Source of the DNA: Deltaproteobacteria bacterium
GTDB lineage: Bacteria; Myxococcota_A; Polyangia; Polyangiales; Polyangiaceae
DNA: 64,000 bases
Assembly (NCBI GenBank): GCA_016218915.1
Contig: JACRCQ010000077.1
Coordinates: 248,001-312,000, forward strand
Direction of reading: 5' to 3'
In this document: positions 52,582-62,370 of the stretch, in pieces
Numbering within the stretch: the stretch's first letter is position 1
Layout of the letters: the number at the start of each line of letters is the position of its first letter
Notes under the pieces: model-generated
The model's database searches: none
What the model saw: the letters and a program-made list of their open reading frames with translations, nothing else
Told to the model about the DNA's origin: nothing
Translations under genes and position numbers: made by a program

Positions 52582-53883
52582 ATGCTACCCAAACGCTTTT
52601 CCTTCGGGCTGGTGCTCGCCCTTGCAGCGTCGTCCCAAGCCGCGCGTGCACAGCACACGGAGCACGAGCACGAGCATAACCCGCCGACTGGCGGGGTGAC
52701 GCTCGACGTCGCGACCGTGCGGCACCGGGCCGAAGCAGCGGGTCCCGGAGTTCTTCCTGCGCGCGTGGCCGGCGCCGAAGCTTCGCGCACTCGCAGCGCC
52801 GTCAATCTTCCGTTCTCCCATCCTCCTCGTCTGGAAGTCGATGTTGGAAGACGAACCAACATCACTCCCGGCGGCACGGGGATCGACGTAACCGCACGGG
52901 TCTGGCAGGAATTCTCCCTGGGCGGCCTGGGTTCGGCTCGCGCAGGCTATGCCGACGCGCTCAAGGATCGCGCCAAGGCCAATGCGGAGCTGGCACGCCG
53001 TGATGCCATTGCCCGCGCGATGAACGCCTGGGTCGAATCTCGCTACGGCCGCGAGGTGCTGCTCTTGCGAAAGCAGAGCGCCGGAGCTGCCGAGGAAATG
53101 CTTCGCATCGCCGAGGTCCGCGTCCGTGCCGGCACCGCTTCGCCTTCAGAAGCCGCCCTCGCACGCAGCGTCGTGGGCTCCACCCATGCCGCCGTGCTCG
53201 CCGCCGAGGGCATGATCATCGTTGCGGATGGCGATCTTCGCTATGCAACGGCGCTGCCACCGGACGAGCGTCTGAACCCGGTTGGGGATCTGGCGCAGAC
53301 CGACGATCGGCCGATCGACGAGGAAGCGACGGTGGCACTTGCGCAGCGCAACCACCCTACCGCCTTGATCGCTCGCACCCAGGCCAATGCTTCTGAGCGA
53401 GGTGCCGAGGTGGCGACAGCGTCAGGACGCCCCTTCGTCGGCCTGGGGCTATCCTACACCCACGAGGGGACCGGCGAGCGGGTCGTCGGCGGCATGGTCT
53501 CCATCCCTCTGCCGTTCGTGAACCCCAACGTGCTCGAAGCCTCGGTCTTGCGAGGGGAGGCAGCCGTTGGCCGCGCTCAGGTGGTCGACGTGCAAGCCGG
53601 CGTCGCTCGAGAGGTGCGCCAGGCGGTGCACGAGCGCTACCATGCACGTCAGGTGCGAGAAGAGCTCTGGAATGGAGCCGTGCTCCCGGGACGGGAAGCC
53701 ATGCGAGAGATCATGAAACGCTACGAAGCAGGAGCTGTCGATCTGACGACCGCGCTGGCCTCGCGGCGTGAGGTGCTCATCGCGGAGGAAGGCTTCCTGG
53801 CCGCAGCTGCGGATGTCCAGCGGGCCGACATCCGGTTGGAGCATGCCGTGGGAGGCCCGTTGCCCAGGAAGATGTCGCGATGA
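52582..53883 (+). CDS. Outer-membrane efflux channel (TolC/CzcC family)
   Basis: A 433-residue protein. The signal peptide ends at AARAQ, followed by a His/Glu-rich stretch HTEHEHEHN that could bind metal. The helical-barrel part shows the internal repeat of TolC-family proteins (WQEFSLGGLGSARAGYADAL; later PLPFVNPNVLEASVLRG). It is coupled by ATGA overlap to the adaptor gene. Within a CzcCBA-type set it forms the outer-membrane exit duct. Confidence 0.88.
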   Translation: MLPKRFSFGLVLALAASSQAARAQHTEHEHEHNPPTGGVTLDVATVRHRAEAAGPGVLPARVAGAEASRTRSAVNLPFSHPPRLEVDVGRRTNITPGGTGIDVTARVWQEFSLGGLGSARAGYADALKDRAKANAELARRDAIARAMNAWVESRYGREVLLLRKQSAGAAEEMLRIAEVRVRAGTASPSEAALARSVVGSTHAAVLAAEGMIIVADGDLRYATALPPDERLNPVGDLAQTDDRPIDEEATVALAQRNHPTALIARTQANASERGAEVATASGRPFVGLGLSYTHEGTGERVVGGMVSIPLPFVNPNVLEASVLRGEAAVGRAQVVDVQAGVAREVRQAVHERYHARQVREELWNGAVLPGREAMREIMKRYEAGAVDLTTALASRREVLIAEEGFLAAAADVQRADIRLEHAVGGPLPRKMSR

Positions 53884-55085
53884 ACGGGCGCTTGGATCCA
53901 TTCATGAAATCCGCCGCGATGGCCTTGATCATCGGCCTCGCCGGCATCCATGCGGGGTGCCGCAAAGGTTCTTCCGCCATACCCGAGGCCGCCGCTTCGG
54001 CCCCTTCGGCCTCTGCCTCAGCACCTTCCGAAGGTCATCAGGTCAAGATCGATCCCGATCTGGTCAGCTCGGGACGCATTACGGTCAAACCCGCGGAGCG
54101 CAGAGCGCTGGCTGACGAGACGCTCGCCTCAGGGGAGGTGACTCCTGCAGTAGATGGCGAGGCGCAAGTCGGGGCCCTCGTGTCCGGAAGGGTCATGGCC
54201 ATCCTGGTCAAGGAAGGCGATCGCGTGAAGGCCGGGCAGGTGCTCGCCTGGATCGACGCGCCAGATGCGGCGCGGATGCAGGGAGACTGGCTGAGGTCAC
54301 GCGCGAGGCTGTGGCGCGCCGACAAGATGGTCGAGCAGGAGCGCAAGCTGTGGGCCGAGAAGGCCACCAGCGAGCGCGCCCTGCAGGCTGCCGAAGCCGA
54401 GCTTCGCGAGTCACAGGCCGCTGAACGCTCCGCTCACAGCCTGCTGGTCGCGTCCCATGTGCCCGTTCCGTCGGAAGGTGGAAAGGCTGGCGCTGCCCGC
54501 ATCGCCGTGACCTCGCCCATCTCCGGCGTCGTCTCCCACCGCGGCGTCATGCTCGGCGGTCATGTCACGGCCGACATGAGCCTGTTCGAGATCGTCGCAC
54601 CGGAAAAGCTCATCCTCAAAGCCAACGTGCCTGAGGTGCTCGCCCGACGCGTCGAGGTCGGAGGGCCAGCGATCATCCGCCTCCGCGGGACCGATTCGAC
54701 CTGCAATGGCACGGTGCAGACGCGGCTCGATCGGATCGAGGAGCAGCGCCGCACCATGACCGTGCTCGTGTCCTTTGCCCCAGGGTGCACCGGGCTCGTC
54801 GCAGGAGGATTCGCCGATGTCACGGTCCGGCTGTCTGCCTCCGGAACCCCACCGCTGATCGTCGTGCCCCGCACTTCGATCGTGGAGTTCGACGGAGCCC
54901 CAGCGGTCTTCGTGCATGCCCCGTCGCGCGGTCCAGGTGACTTCGACATCCACGTCGTGCGGCTGGGGCACACGGACGGTGTGCATACCGTGGTCGAGGA
55001 CGGGCTCAAGGAAGGCGAGCCCGTCGTGGTTGGGGGTGCACTTCTCCTGAAGGGCGAGCACATTCGCAAGGACCTGGGTGGTTAA
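53880..55085 (+). CDS. RND efflux periplasmic adaptor lipoprotein (CzcB family)
   Basis: A 401-residue protein. The signal peptide ends at a lipobox, IHAGC (C27). After a Ser/Ala/Pro linker come lipoyl-like halves around GALVSGRVMAILVKEGDRVKAG and ISGVVSHRGVMLGGHV, a coiled-coil hairpin (about 125-185), and a membrane-proximal barrel (LIVVPRTSIVEFDGAPAVF). The last base overlaps the pump start (TAATG). It bridges pump and channel in the periplasm. Confidence 0.9.
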   Translation: MNGRLDPFMKSAAMALIIGLAGIHAGCRKGSSAIPEAAASAPSASASAPSEGHQVKIDPDLVSSGRITVKPAERRALADETLASGEVTPAVDGEAQVGALVSGRVMAILVKEGDRVKAGQVLAWIDAPDAARMQGDWLRSRARLWRADKMVEQERKLWAEKATSERALQAAEAELRESQAAERSAHSLLVASHVPVPSEGGKAGAARIAVTSPISGVVSHRGVMLGGHVTADMSLFEIVAPEKLILKANVPEVLARRVEVGGPAIIRLRGTDSTCNGTVQTRLDRIEEQRRTMTVLVSFAPGCTGLVAGGFADVTVRLSASGTPPLIVVPRTSIVEFDGAPAVFVHAPSRGPGDFDIHVVRLGHTDGVHTVVEDGLKEGEPVVVGGALLLKGEHIRKDLGG

Positions 55086-58000
55086 TGATTGGCAAGCTCG
55101 TCGAAGCATCGGTCCAAGGCCGATTGCTCGTGATCCTCGCCATGCTCGCTCTGGTCGCTCTCGGCGTCCGCAGCTACATCGCGCTGCCGATCGACGCGAC
55201 GCCTGACATCACGAACGTGCAGGTGCAGGTGCTCACCACGGCGCCAGGCCTTTCGCCGGTCGAGATGGAGATGATGGTGACCTATCCGGTGGAGCTCGTG
55301 CTCACGGGCATGCCGGGGGTCCAGCGGATGCGTTCCATCTCGCGCGCCGGCATCTCTGCGATCACGATCATCTTCGACGACGGCTTTGATCTGCAGCTGG
55401 CGCGCTCGATCGTGTCGCAGCGCCTGCCCATGGCCCGCGAAAGAATACCTGCCAGCGCGGGGAGCCCGCAGATGGGCCCTCTGACCACGGGCTTGGGCGA
55501 AGTCTACCACTTCATGGTGAACTGGCCCGGCCACACCCCGCGCGACGTTCGGACCGTGCTGGACTGGGATATCGCCTACCGATTGCGATCCGTGCCCGGC
55601 GTGGTCGAGGTCAACGCCTGGGGTGGAGAAACGCGCCAGGCCGAGATCAGGATCAAGACCGATGCGCTGCTCTCCTACGGGCTCACGCACATGGATGTGG
55701 AGCGCGCGATCCAAGCTGCAGGGCAGAACGCGGGCGCTGGCGCCATCGAGCGCGGCGACGAGCAGATCTTCATCCGCGTGGAGGGGGTGTTTCGTTCGCT
55801 CGACCAGATCGCCAACCAGGTGGTGACGACACGTCCCGGAGGCGTGCCCATCCTCGTCAAGGACGTGGCTGACGTGGAGAACGGCTCGGCGTTGCGGCTT
55901 GCGTCGGCATCCGCGGACGGCAAGGGCGAGGTCGTCTACGCCATGGTGCAGATGATCGCGGCCGGTAACGCCCACGAGATCGTTGCACGCGTCAAGGATC
56001 GGCTGACCGACATCAAGAAGGCGCTCCCCCAAGGCGTCGAGATCGTCCCCTTCTACGATCGAGCCCAGCTCGTCGACGAGGTCCTTCACACCGTCAAGAA
56101 GAACCTGATCGAAGGCGGGATCGTGGTCGCTGTCGTGCTCTTCATCATGCTCGGCGACTTCACCGCCGGCATCGTGGTGGCCAGCGCGATTCCCCTGGCG
56201 ATGCTCGGAGCCTTCGCCCTCATGGCCAACACAGGCCAGACCGGCAACCTCATGAGCCTGGGAGCCATCGACTTCGGCCTTGTCGTCGACGGCGCCGTCG
56301 TCATGGTCGAGGGTGCGCTCGCTGCGATGACGGCGAATCGGATCAGCGCCCGGCGCGGCATGGTGCAGATCGGCAACGAGGCCGGACGTCCCATCGCCAT
56401 GGGCGTGTTCATCATCGCGATCGTCTACGCGCCCATCCTGCTCCTCGAAGGGGTGGAAGGACGCATGTTCCGGCCCATGGCGTGGACCGTGCTCTTCGCG
56501 CTGGGTACAGCCCTGATCCTCACGTTCACCTGGGTGCCCGCATTCGGCTCGCTGCTCATTCGCAAGATCCACGAGCATGATCCATGGATCATCCGCCAGA
56601 TCCGCAAGGTCTACGATCCGCTTCTCATGCGGGTGCTCCATCGGCCCGTCGTCGTCGTGCCCGCAGTGTTGCTCATCGCTGGCGTGGGCATCGGCGTCGG
56701 CTCCCAGATGGGCGCCGAGTTCGTTCCCCGACTCGAAGAAGGCGACCTCGTCGTGCAGGTCACCCGCCCCCCAAGCGTGTCGCTCACCGAGTCGACCCAC
56801 GGGACCATGGCGTTGGAGTCTGCGCTGCTCAAGTTCCCCGAGGTCGAGCACGTCATCGCCCGCGTGGGCAGCCCCGACGTGGCCACTGACGTAATGGGCG
56901 TGGAGATGGCCGACGTGTTCGTGCTGCTCAAGCCGCGCGCCGAGTGGAAGACAGCGCGTGACGCCAACGGGTTTGCCGACGCGATGACCGAGACAGCGAA
57001 CAAGGCGCTGCCAGGCTCCGCGCTTGCGTTCACGCAGCCGATCGAGATGCGCATGAACGAGCTCATCGGCGGCGTCAAGTCCGACATGGGCGTCAAGATC
57101 TACGGCGACGACATCCCCACGCTCAACCGCCTTGCCGCAGAAGTGTCGCGCTTGATCAGCAACGTCCAGGGTGCGGCGGACATCCGCGTCGAGCCCACCA
57201 AGGGACTCCTGCTCTTGACCGTGCGCCCTGACCCGAAGCGAATGGCCCGGCTCGGTGCACGCACCGACGAAGTCGTGGCGTTCGTGGAAATGATGCGCGC
57301 AGGACGGGAGGTCGGCTCCTTCCTCGAAGGACAGAAGCGCTTCAATGTCGTCGTCCGCCTCGCCAAGACGCCCCTGACCGATCCGGAAGTCGTTCGTCGT
57401 CTGCTCGTCCCTCTCTCGAACGGGACCTCGGCTCCGCTCGGGGATCTGGCCGACATCGAGCAGATGGAAGGCCCGGCCCAGGTCAGCCGTGAGCAGGCCC
57501 GCCGGCGCATCCTGGTGGAAGCCAACGTCCGCAACCGCGACCTGTCGAGCTTCGTACAAGAGGTGCAATCCAAGATCGACCAGGTCAAGATGCCGACCGG
57601 CTACTACACCGAGTTCGGCGGGCAGTACGAGAACCTCGCGCGCGCCACCCAGCGGCTCATGATCGTGGTGCCCACCACACTCGCCGTCATCCTCGTGCTG
57701 CTGTACCTGGCGTTTGGCGCCATGCGCCCGGCCGCACTGATCTTCATCAACATTCCGGCCGCCGCTTCAGGAGGGTTCCTCGCGCTCTACTTCCGCGATC
57801 TGCCCTTCTCCATCAGCGCGGCTGTCGGATTCATCGCCCTGTTCGGCGTCGCCACGCTCAATGGCGTCGTGCTCATCGCCTCGATCCGCAACCACGAGAA
57901 GGCTGGTGAGCCTACAGAGCAAGCTGTCAGCGAAGCATCCAAGACAAGGGTGCGCCCTGTCCTCACCACCGCCGCCGTCGCTGCGCTCGGCTTTCTTCCC

Positions 58001-58249
58001 ATGGCCATCGCCACAGGCACCGGCGCTGAAGTCCAGCGCCCGCTCGCCACGGTCGTCATGGGAGGCCTGGTGACCGCTACGCTCGTCACGCTGCTCGCCC
58101 TGCCGACGCTCTACCTGCGCTGGGGTGCAGACAAGCCCGATCACGACCTGTCGATGCGCCCGCCGCCGCCTCACCAGCCGCCGCCTCCTCCTGCTCCGAC
58201 CTCGCTCCGCCAGCCCCCGCTGCCTGCGGATCTCGGGCCGACCTCCTGA
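55085..58249 (+). CDS. czcA: Heavy-metal RND efflux pump (CzcA/CusA family)
   Basis: A 1054-residue inner-membrane pump with twelve expected helices. The heavy-metal RND motif DFGLVVDGAVVMVEG gives the charged residues D396, D402 and E409 with the same spacing (6 and 7) as the proton relay described for CzcA. Porter loops show ELVLTGMPGVQRMRS and RLEEGDLVVQVTRPPS. The ion (Co/Zn/Cd versus Cu/Ag) cannot be told from sequence. The C-terminus is a Pro-rich tail. It ends 2 bases from the convergent PrsW-like gene. Confidence 0.93.
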   Translation: MIGKLVEASVQGRLLVILAMLALVALGVRSYIALPIDATPDITNVQVQVLTTAPGLSPVEMEMMVTYPVELVLTGMPGVQRMRSISRAGISAITIIFDDGFDLQLARSIVSQRLPMARERIPASAGSPQMGPLTTGLGEVYHFMVNWPGHTPRDVRTVLDWDIAYRLRSVPGVVEVNAWGGETRQAEIRIKTDALLSYGLTHMDVERAIQAAGQNAGAGAIERGDEQIFIRVEGVFRSLDQIANQVVTTRPGGVPILVKDVADVENGSALRLASASADGKGEVVYAMVQMIAAGNAHEIVARVKDRLTDIKKALPQGVEIVPFYDRAQLVDEVLHTVKKNLIEGGIVVAVVLFIMLGDFTAGIVVASAIPLAMLGAFALMANTGQTGNLMSLGAIDFGLVVDGAVVMVEGALAAMTANRISARRGMVQIGNEAGRPIAMGVFIIAIVYAPILLLEGVEGRMFRPMAWTVLFALGTALILTFTWVPAFGSLLIRKIHEHDPWIIRQIRKVYDPLLMRVLHRPVVVVPAVLLIAGVGIGVGSQMGAEFVPRLEEGDLVVQVTRPPSVSLTESTHGTMALESALLKFPEVEHVIARVGSPDVATDVMGVEMADVFVLLKPRAEWKTARDANGFADAMTETANKALPGSALAFTQPIEMRMNELIGGVKSDMGVKIYGDDIPTLNRLAAEVSRLISNVQGAADIRVEPTKGLLLLTVRPDPKRMARLGARTDEVVAFVEMMRAGREVGSFLEGQKRFNVVVRLAKTPLTDPEVVRRLLVPLSNGTSAPLGDLADIEQMEGPAQVSREQARRRILVEANVRNRDLSSFVQEVQSKIDQVKMPTGYYTEFGGQYENLARATQRLMIVVPTTLAVILVLLYLAFGAMRPAALIFINIPAAASGGFLALYFRDLPFSISAAVGFIALFGVATLNGVVLIASIRNHEKAGEPTEQAVSEASKTRVRPVLTTAAVAALGFLPMAIATGTGAEVQRPLATVVMGGLVTATLVTLLALPTLYLRWGADKPDHDLSMRPPPPHQPPPPPAPTSLRQPPLPADLGPTS

Positions 58250-58251
58250 GC

Positions 58252-59412
58252 CTATCTCCCCAATCCCACCCACGCCCCTCCGCACGCGAGCGCAAACGCC
58301 ACTGGCGCGAACGCAAGCGCGAGCACCAACGCAACCGGCGCAGCCAGCCCGAGCAGCACCAGTACCGCCACGATCGCAACCGCGGCCGACAGCGCCGGCT
58401 CGAGCACGCCATCCGAGTTGCTCGCCCGCGCCACCAGGAATCCTGACACCGGGAATGCAACGAGCACCGAGCACGCCAGCAGCAGCAACGGCGCTGCGGC
58501 GCTGGTCGACGACTCCGCCCGATCGATGGCGGCAAAGTCGAGCCCGAGCCTGCGTCCCCCCCAGATCGCGACCGTGACCGTGGTCAGCATCACGCCCGTG
58601 GTGGTGAGTGCCCCAAGCGGGATCCAGTGGAAGAGCACCGGACGATGGCTGCCGTGCAACGCCTGCCGCATCGCATGCAGCGACGGCGGCTGCAGGGATG
58701 CCAGGCCCCGTCGCACCGGTGGCGCGAGAGTGGTGCGCCCGAACCGCGCCAGCAGATCGCGCCCTGCCCACCACGCCAGACCCGCCAGGCCGATCACCAG
58801 CGGGATCGCCGAGATTGTTGCTGCAGTCGATCGCGACGCGGTCAGGTGCTCGAGCATCGCATGCAGCCCTGTCGCCACGAGCCACAGCAGCATGAACCGG
58901 ATCGTCGGCGTCTTGGTCCTTCGCACACGCCCGAGGCCGTAGCCCCACATCGACGACAGCAGCGGCTGCGAGACGAGAATGATGAACACGCGCACCACCT
59001 CGCTTGCCGACACCGGGTGCCGGGCGAGGCTCAAGGCTCCCTCGACGGACGCGAATCCCGCGGCCGCTGCGGTTGCATACAGGATCCCGTCAAACGCCTC
59101 GTCGAATTCCCCGGATCGGAACGCAGGCCACGCAGCCGCCACCTTCACCGCCTCTTCGAGCGGCGCCGCGAACAGGAACACGAACAGCAGGGATGTCGTT
59201 CCCGCGAGGCGATCGAGCTGATCCGAGATCCCGGTGAACCGCGCCAGCGCGTTCTCCGCCAGCACCGCAGGTATGGCTGCCAGCATCCCGAGCACGTACG
59301 TGCCCCAGACCGAGCGCGCAGGGTCGCGGATCGGCGGCACGCGCCACACGAACCACAGCAGGGCTACGCCGGGCGCTGCGCAGATCGGGAGCCAGAGCAG
59401 GAAACGCAGCAC
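58252..59412 (-). CDS. PrsW-family membrane protease-like protein
   Basis: A 386-residue integral membrane protein with about nine hydrophobic helices. PrsW family motifs: PLEEAVKVAAAWPA, the FDEAFDGILYATAAAAGFAS segment, and HAMLEHLT, which carry the conserved Glu and His residues proposed for the active site. PrsW homologues cleave anti-sigma factors within the membrane; whether this one does is unknown. A 140-residue C-terminal extension is Leu/Ala/Val-rich, longer than usual. It follows the envelope protein gene by 23 bases. Confidence 0.82.
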   Translation of the reverse strand: MLRFLLWLPICAAPGVALLWFVWRVPPIRDPARSVWGTYVLGMLAAIPAVLAENALARFTGISDQLDRLAGTTSLLFVFLFAAPLEEAVKVAAAWPAFRSGEFDEAFDGILYATAAAAGFASVEGALSLARHPVSASEVVRVFIILVSQPLLSSMWGYGLGRVRRTKTPTIRFMLLWLVATGLHAMLEHLTASRSTAATISAIPLVIGLAGLAWWAGRDLLARFGRTTLAPPVRRGLASLQPPSLHAMRQALHGSHRPVLFHWIPLGALTTTGVMLTTVTVAIWGGRRLGLDFAAIDRAESSTSAAAPLLLLACSVLVAFPVSGFLVARASNSDGVLEPALSAAVAIVAVLVLLGLAAPVALVLALAFAPVAFALACGGAWVGLGR

Positions 59413-59435
59413 GAATCACCTGCGATCGATCGACA

Positions 59436-60272
59436 TCAGAAGTGCAGCCCCGCCACGGCGGAGATGGTCAACGCCGAACCGACGCTCGATCCGCTGGTCT
59501 GCGCTGTCTTCTGATCGGCGGCGTTCAGCTTGGAGGGCGTTGGCGAAAGGGTCCCTGACGGACGCGACAGCCCGAGCATCTCGCCGGTCAGGTTCGCGCC
59601 GATCGAGAACACGGGCGTGATGTAGTAGTCGAGCCCGGCGCCAGCACGGATGTCGTAGCCGCGGACCGACACGCTGCTGGTGCCCCAGTCGGCATTGGCA
59701 TTGAGCGAGGTCAGCACCGCATAGCCTGCACCCAGCGTGAAGTACGGCTCGAGGTCGCCCAATGGAATGTGGAATCCGAACTCGCCGTTGATCGTGCCGA
59801 GCTTGTACTGGTCGAACATGCCCATGCGCGCCCTGGCGCCGAACGTGAAGAACATCAGGCGCAGGCCCAGCCCGCCGCCGAACATCGGTCCCACGGCCGT
59901 GGTCTTCACTGGGCCGTACGCCAGCCCGCTCGAGCTGAACGTCTGCAGGCCGAGCACCTGCAGCCCCCCTTCTGCGTTCACGTAGAACCACTCCAGCCCG
60001 CGTCCCGAATCGTCGGACTCGGACTTGCGCAGCCGAGTCTCGGTCGGGCTGTTGCGGTTGCCCGGGGCGTTCGGGTCATTGCCGATCGGCGTCGGCGGCG
60101 CGAGCCCGCCTGCTTCGAATCCTCCGGTCGCCGGCTTGGGCTGCGTCGCGGTCGCGGGCGGCTGCGCGGGCTGGGTCTGGGGCGGAGGCCAGCCCTGCGC
60201 ACTCGCGATCGCAGCGCTGAGCAGAACGCCTGCCGTCAAGCCAAAGGTGCAAAACGCGCCGGTCACGCGCAT
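59436..60272 (-). CDS. Outer-membrane beta-barrel protein
   Basis: A 278-residue protein with an AAGGAGA ribosome site before the ATG at 60272. The signal peptide ends around AIASAQ. A Pro/Gln/Ala-rich linker (about 28-85) leads to Gly/aromatic alternating strands (GGGLGLRLMFFTFGARARMG, ending ISAVAGLHF with a terminal Phe), the pattern of an outer-membrane barrel. Function unknown. It is followed by the PrsW-like gene. Confidence 0.7.
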   Translation of the reverse strand: MRVTGAFCTFGLTAGVLLSAAIASAQGWPPPQTQPAQPPATATQPKPATGGFEAGGLAPPTPIGNDPNAPGNRNSPTETRLRKSESDDSGRGLEWFYVNAEGGLQVLGLQTFSSSGLAYGPVKTTAVGPMFGGGLGLRLMFFTFGARARMGMFDQYKLGTINGEFGFHIPLGDLEPYFTLGAGYAVLTSLNANADWGTSSVSVRGYDIRAGAGLDYYITPVFSIGANLTGEMLGLSRPSGTLSPTPSKLNAADQKTAQTSGSSVGSALTISAVAGLHF

Positions 60273-60339
60273 GGTTCGTCTCCTTCGGCCGGCATCGTAG
60301 CACGGCGCCCGTTGAACCACAGAGGGCACAGGGGCCCCT

Positions 60340-62184
60340 CTAGATCGCCGCGAACCCCGCATCCGGAATCGTCAGCGCCGCGTCGTCGCCCCCGCTCATG
60401 ATCTGCGCCCTGCCCGCCACCGCGGGCAACACGTTGAGGGCGAAGTACACGGCCGAGGAGATCTTGCCCTGGTAGAAAGCCGCGTCCGGGTGCTGCCTGC
60501 CAAGGGCGCCCAGCCGATCGTGCGCGATCGACGCAGCCTCGAGCAGCAGCCAGCCAACGGTGGTCTCGGCCATCATCTCGAGGAATCGGTTGGCGTACAA
60601 GGGCACCAGCTCGATCTTCCCCTCCTGGGTCCACCCCATCATGGCTGCTACGGCACCGCCCACGGCCTTCTGCGCCAGAGCGAGCTGTTGCGCAGCGCCT
60701 CCAAGCACCGGATGCTCTGCGTTGCGCTTCGCGAACGTCCCGACGTCACCCAGGAACTTCTTGAGGTCCGCACCACCCCGCAACGCCAGCTTGCGGCTCA
60801 CCAGGTCCATCGCCTGGATGTGGTTCGTCCCCTCGTAGATGCTGAAGATCTTGGCGTCGCGACAGTACTGCTCCATCCCGTAGTCCGAGATGTACCCAGC
60901 ACCGCCCAGCGTCTGGATCGCGTTCTCGCACACCCGGAACCCCTGATCCGATGCATACGCCTTGAGCATCGGCGTCAGGATCTCCACCTGCCCGTTGTGC
61001 TCCGCTGCCAGCGCATCGTCCTTGCCCGCATGGATCTGGGCCAGATCCTGGTGCATCGCCAGCTTCACGGCCAGCGCGCGGATCCCTTCGACCCGCGCCT
61101 TCATGTCCAGCAGCATCCGTCGCACGTCCGCGTGCTCGAGGATCGGCACCTTGGGCGCGGTCGGGTCCTTGAACTTCTTGATCGAAGGCCCCTGCTTGCG
61201 CTCGCGCGCGTAGACCAGCGCATTGAGATAGGCAGCCGACGCCGTGGCCAGCCCCTGGATTCCCACCGCGATGCGCGCAGTGTTCATCATCTTGAACATC
61301 TGCGCCATGCCGGCGTTCTCCACTCCGCCAACCACGTAGCCCTTGCACCCGCCGTTCTCGCCGAAGTTGAGCACGCAGGTCGTGGACCCCTTGATGCCCA
61401 TCTTGTGCTCCAGCCCACCGAGCACCACGTCGTTCGGCTCTCCGAGCGAGCCATCCGCGTTGACGCGCACCGACGGCACGATGAACAAGCTCAGCCCTTT
61501 GGTCCCGGCCGGTGCACCCTCCACCCGCGCGAGCACAAGGTGGATGATCGTCGGCGTGATGTCGTGATCGCCACCCGTGATGAAGATCTTGGTCCCCTCG
61601 ATGTTGTAGCTGCCGTCGGCATTTCGGGTTGCCTTGGTCCTCGCTGCTCCCACGTCAGAGCCAGCCTGCGGCTCGGTCAGGCACATCGTGCCGCCCCACT
61701 GCCCCTTGTAGAGCCTGGGAAGGTACAGCTCCTTCTGCTCCGGGGTGCCGAAGGTCTCGAGCAGCTCGCCCACGCCCACGCACAGCCCGGGATACATGTT
61801 GAACGCAGGGTTGGCCCCGCTGAGCATCTCCTCGGCGACCAGCGTCACGGCCCGCGGTGCGCCCTGCCCATCGTACTCGTGCCCCACTCCCAGCGACTTC
61901 CACCCTGCCTCGTAGAGCTTGTCAAAGGCCTCCTTGAAGCCCTTGGGCGTGATCGCTCGGCCGCCTTCCATGTGGCAACCCTCTTCGTCGCCCGATCGGT
62001 TGAGCGGCCCGATCACCTCGCACACGAACTTGTAGCACTCGCTCAGCACCATCCGGACATCGTCCTCGGCCCACGATTCGTAGGGCGCAGCGCCGAGGAT
62101 CTCTCCGAGGCGGAACTGCTCGAACAGCACGAACGCGAACTCTCGCAAGTCAGCTTTGTAGAGATTCTGCCCCAGCGAAGCCAT
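60340..62184 (-). CDS. Acyl-CoA dehydrogenase, long (DmdC-like) type
   Basis: A 614-residue flavoenzyme with a strong AGGAGG site. The N-terminal extension LREFAFVLFEQFRLGEIL matches the extended acyl-CoA dehydrogenase subgroup of about 600 residues. The FAD-binding part has CLTEPQAGSDVGAART, and IFITGGDHD follows. The catalytic Glu is probably E451 in SIYEGTNHIQA. A C-terminal helical extension closes it. The family oxidises acyl-CoA at the alpha-beta bond. The substrate is unknown; DmdC-type enzymes include methylthioalkanoyl-CoA dehydrogenases. It is divergent from add across 186 bases. Confidence 0.9.
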   Translation of the reverse strand: MASLGQNLYKADLREFAFVLFEQFRLGEILGAAPYESWAEDDVRMVLSECYKFVCEVIGPLNRSGDEEGCHMEGGRAITPKGFKEAFDKLYEAGWKSLGVGHEYDGQGAPRAVTLVAEEMLSGANPAFNMYPGLCVGVGELLETFGTPEQKELYLPRLYKGQWGGTMCLTEPQAGSDVGAARTKATRNADGSYNIEGTKIFITGGDHDITPTIIHLVLARVEGAPAGTKGLSLFIVPSVRVNADGSLGEPNDVVLGGLEHKMGIKGSTTCVLNFGENGGCKGYVVGGVENAGMAQMFKMMNTARIAVGIQGLATASAAYLNALVYARERKQGPSIKKFKDPTAPKVPILEHADVRRMLLDMKARVEGIRALAVKLAMHQDLAQIHAGKDDALAAEHNGQVEILTPMLKAYASDQGFRVCENAIQTLGGAGYISDYGMEQYCRDAKIFSIYEGTNHIQAMDLVSRKLALRGGADLKKFLGDVGTFAKRNAEHPVLGGAAQQLALAQKAVGGAVAAMMGWTQEGKIELVPLYANRFLEMMAETTVGWLLLEAASIAHDRLGALGRQHPDAAFYQGKISSAVYFALNVLPAVAGRAQIMSGGDDAALTIPDAGFAAI

Positions 62185-62370
62185 GGGATGGGTACCTCCT
62201 GATTGGGTCTCGATCGACGTCTCGGATGGAAGCAGGGCCCGACGCGTTGCGCCGGCTCAGCGCTTCATTCGCGACTTTGCCAGCTACCGCTTCCGCACGG
62301 TATCCCCGTTCGCCCCGGATTAGAGCACGAGCCGAACGCCAGATCGACCGCTCCTGTGATAAGGTCCGGC

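Noticed and set aside
55082..57568. An 828-codon minus-strand frame opposite the metal pump
   Set aside because: It is rich in His, Asp and Glu because it mirrors pump codons; the plus strand carries the intact RND motifs.
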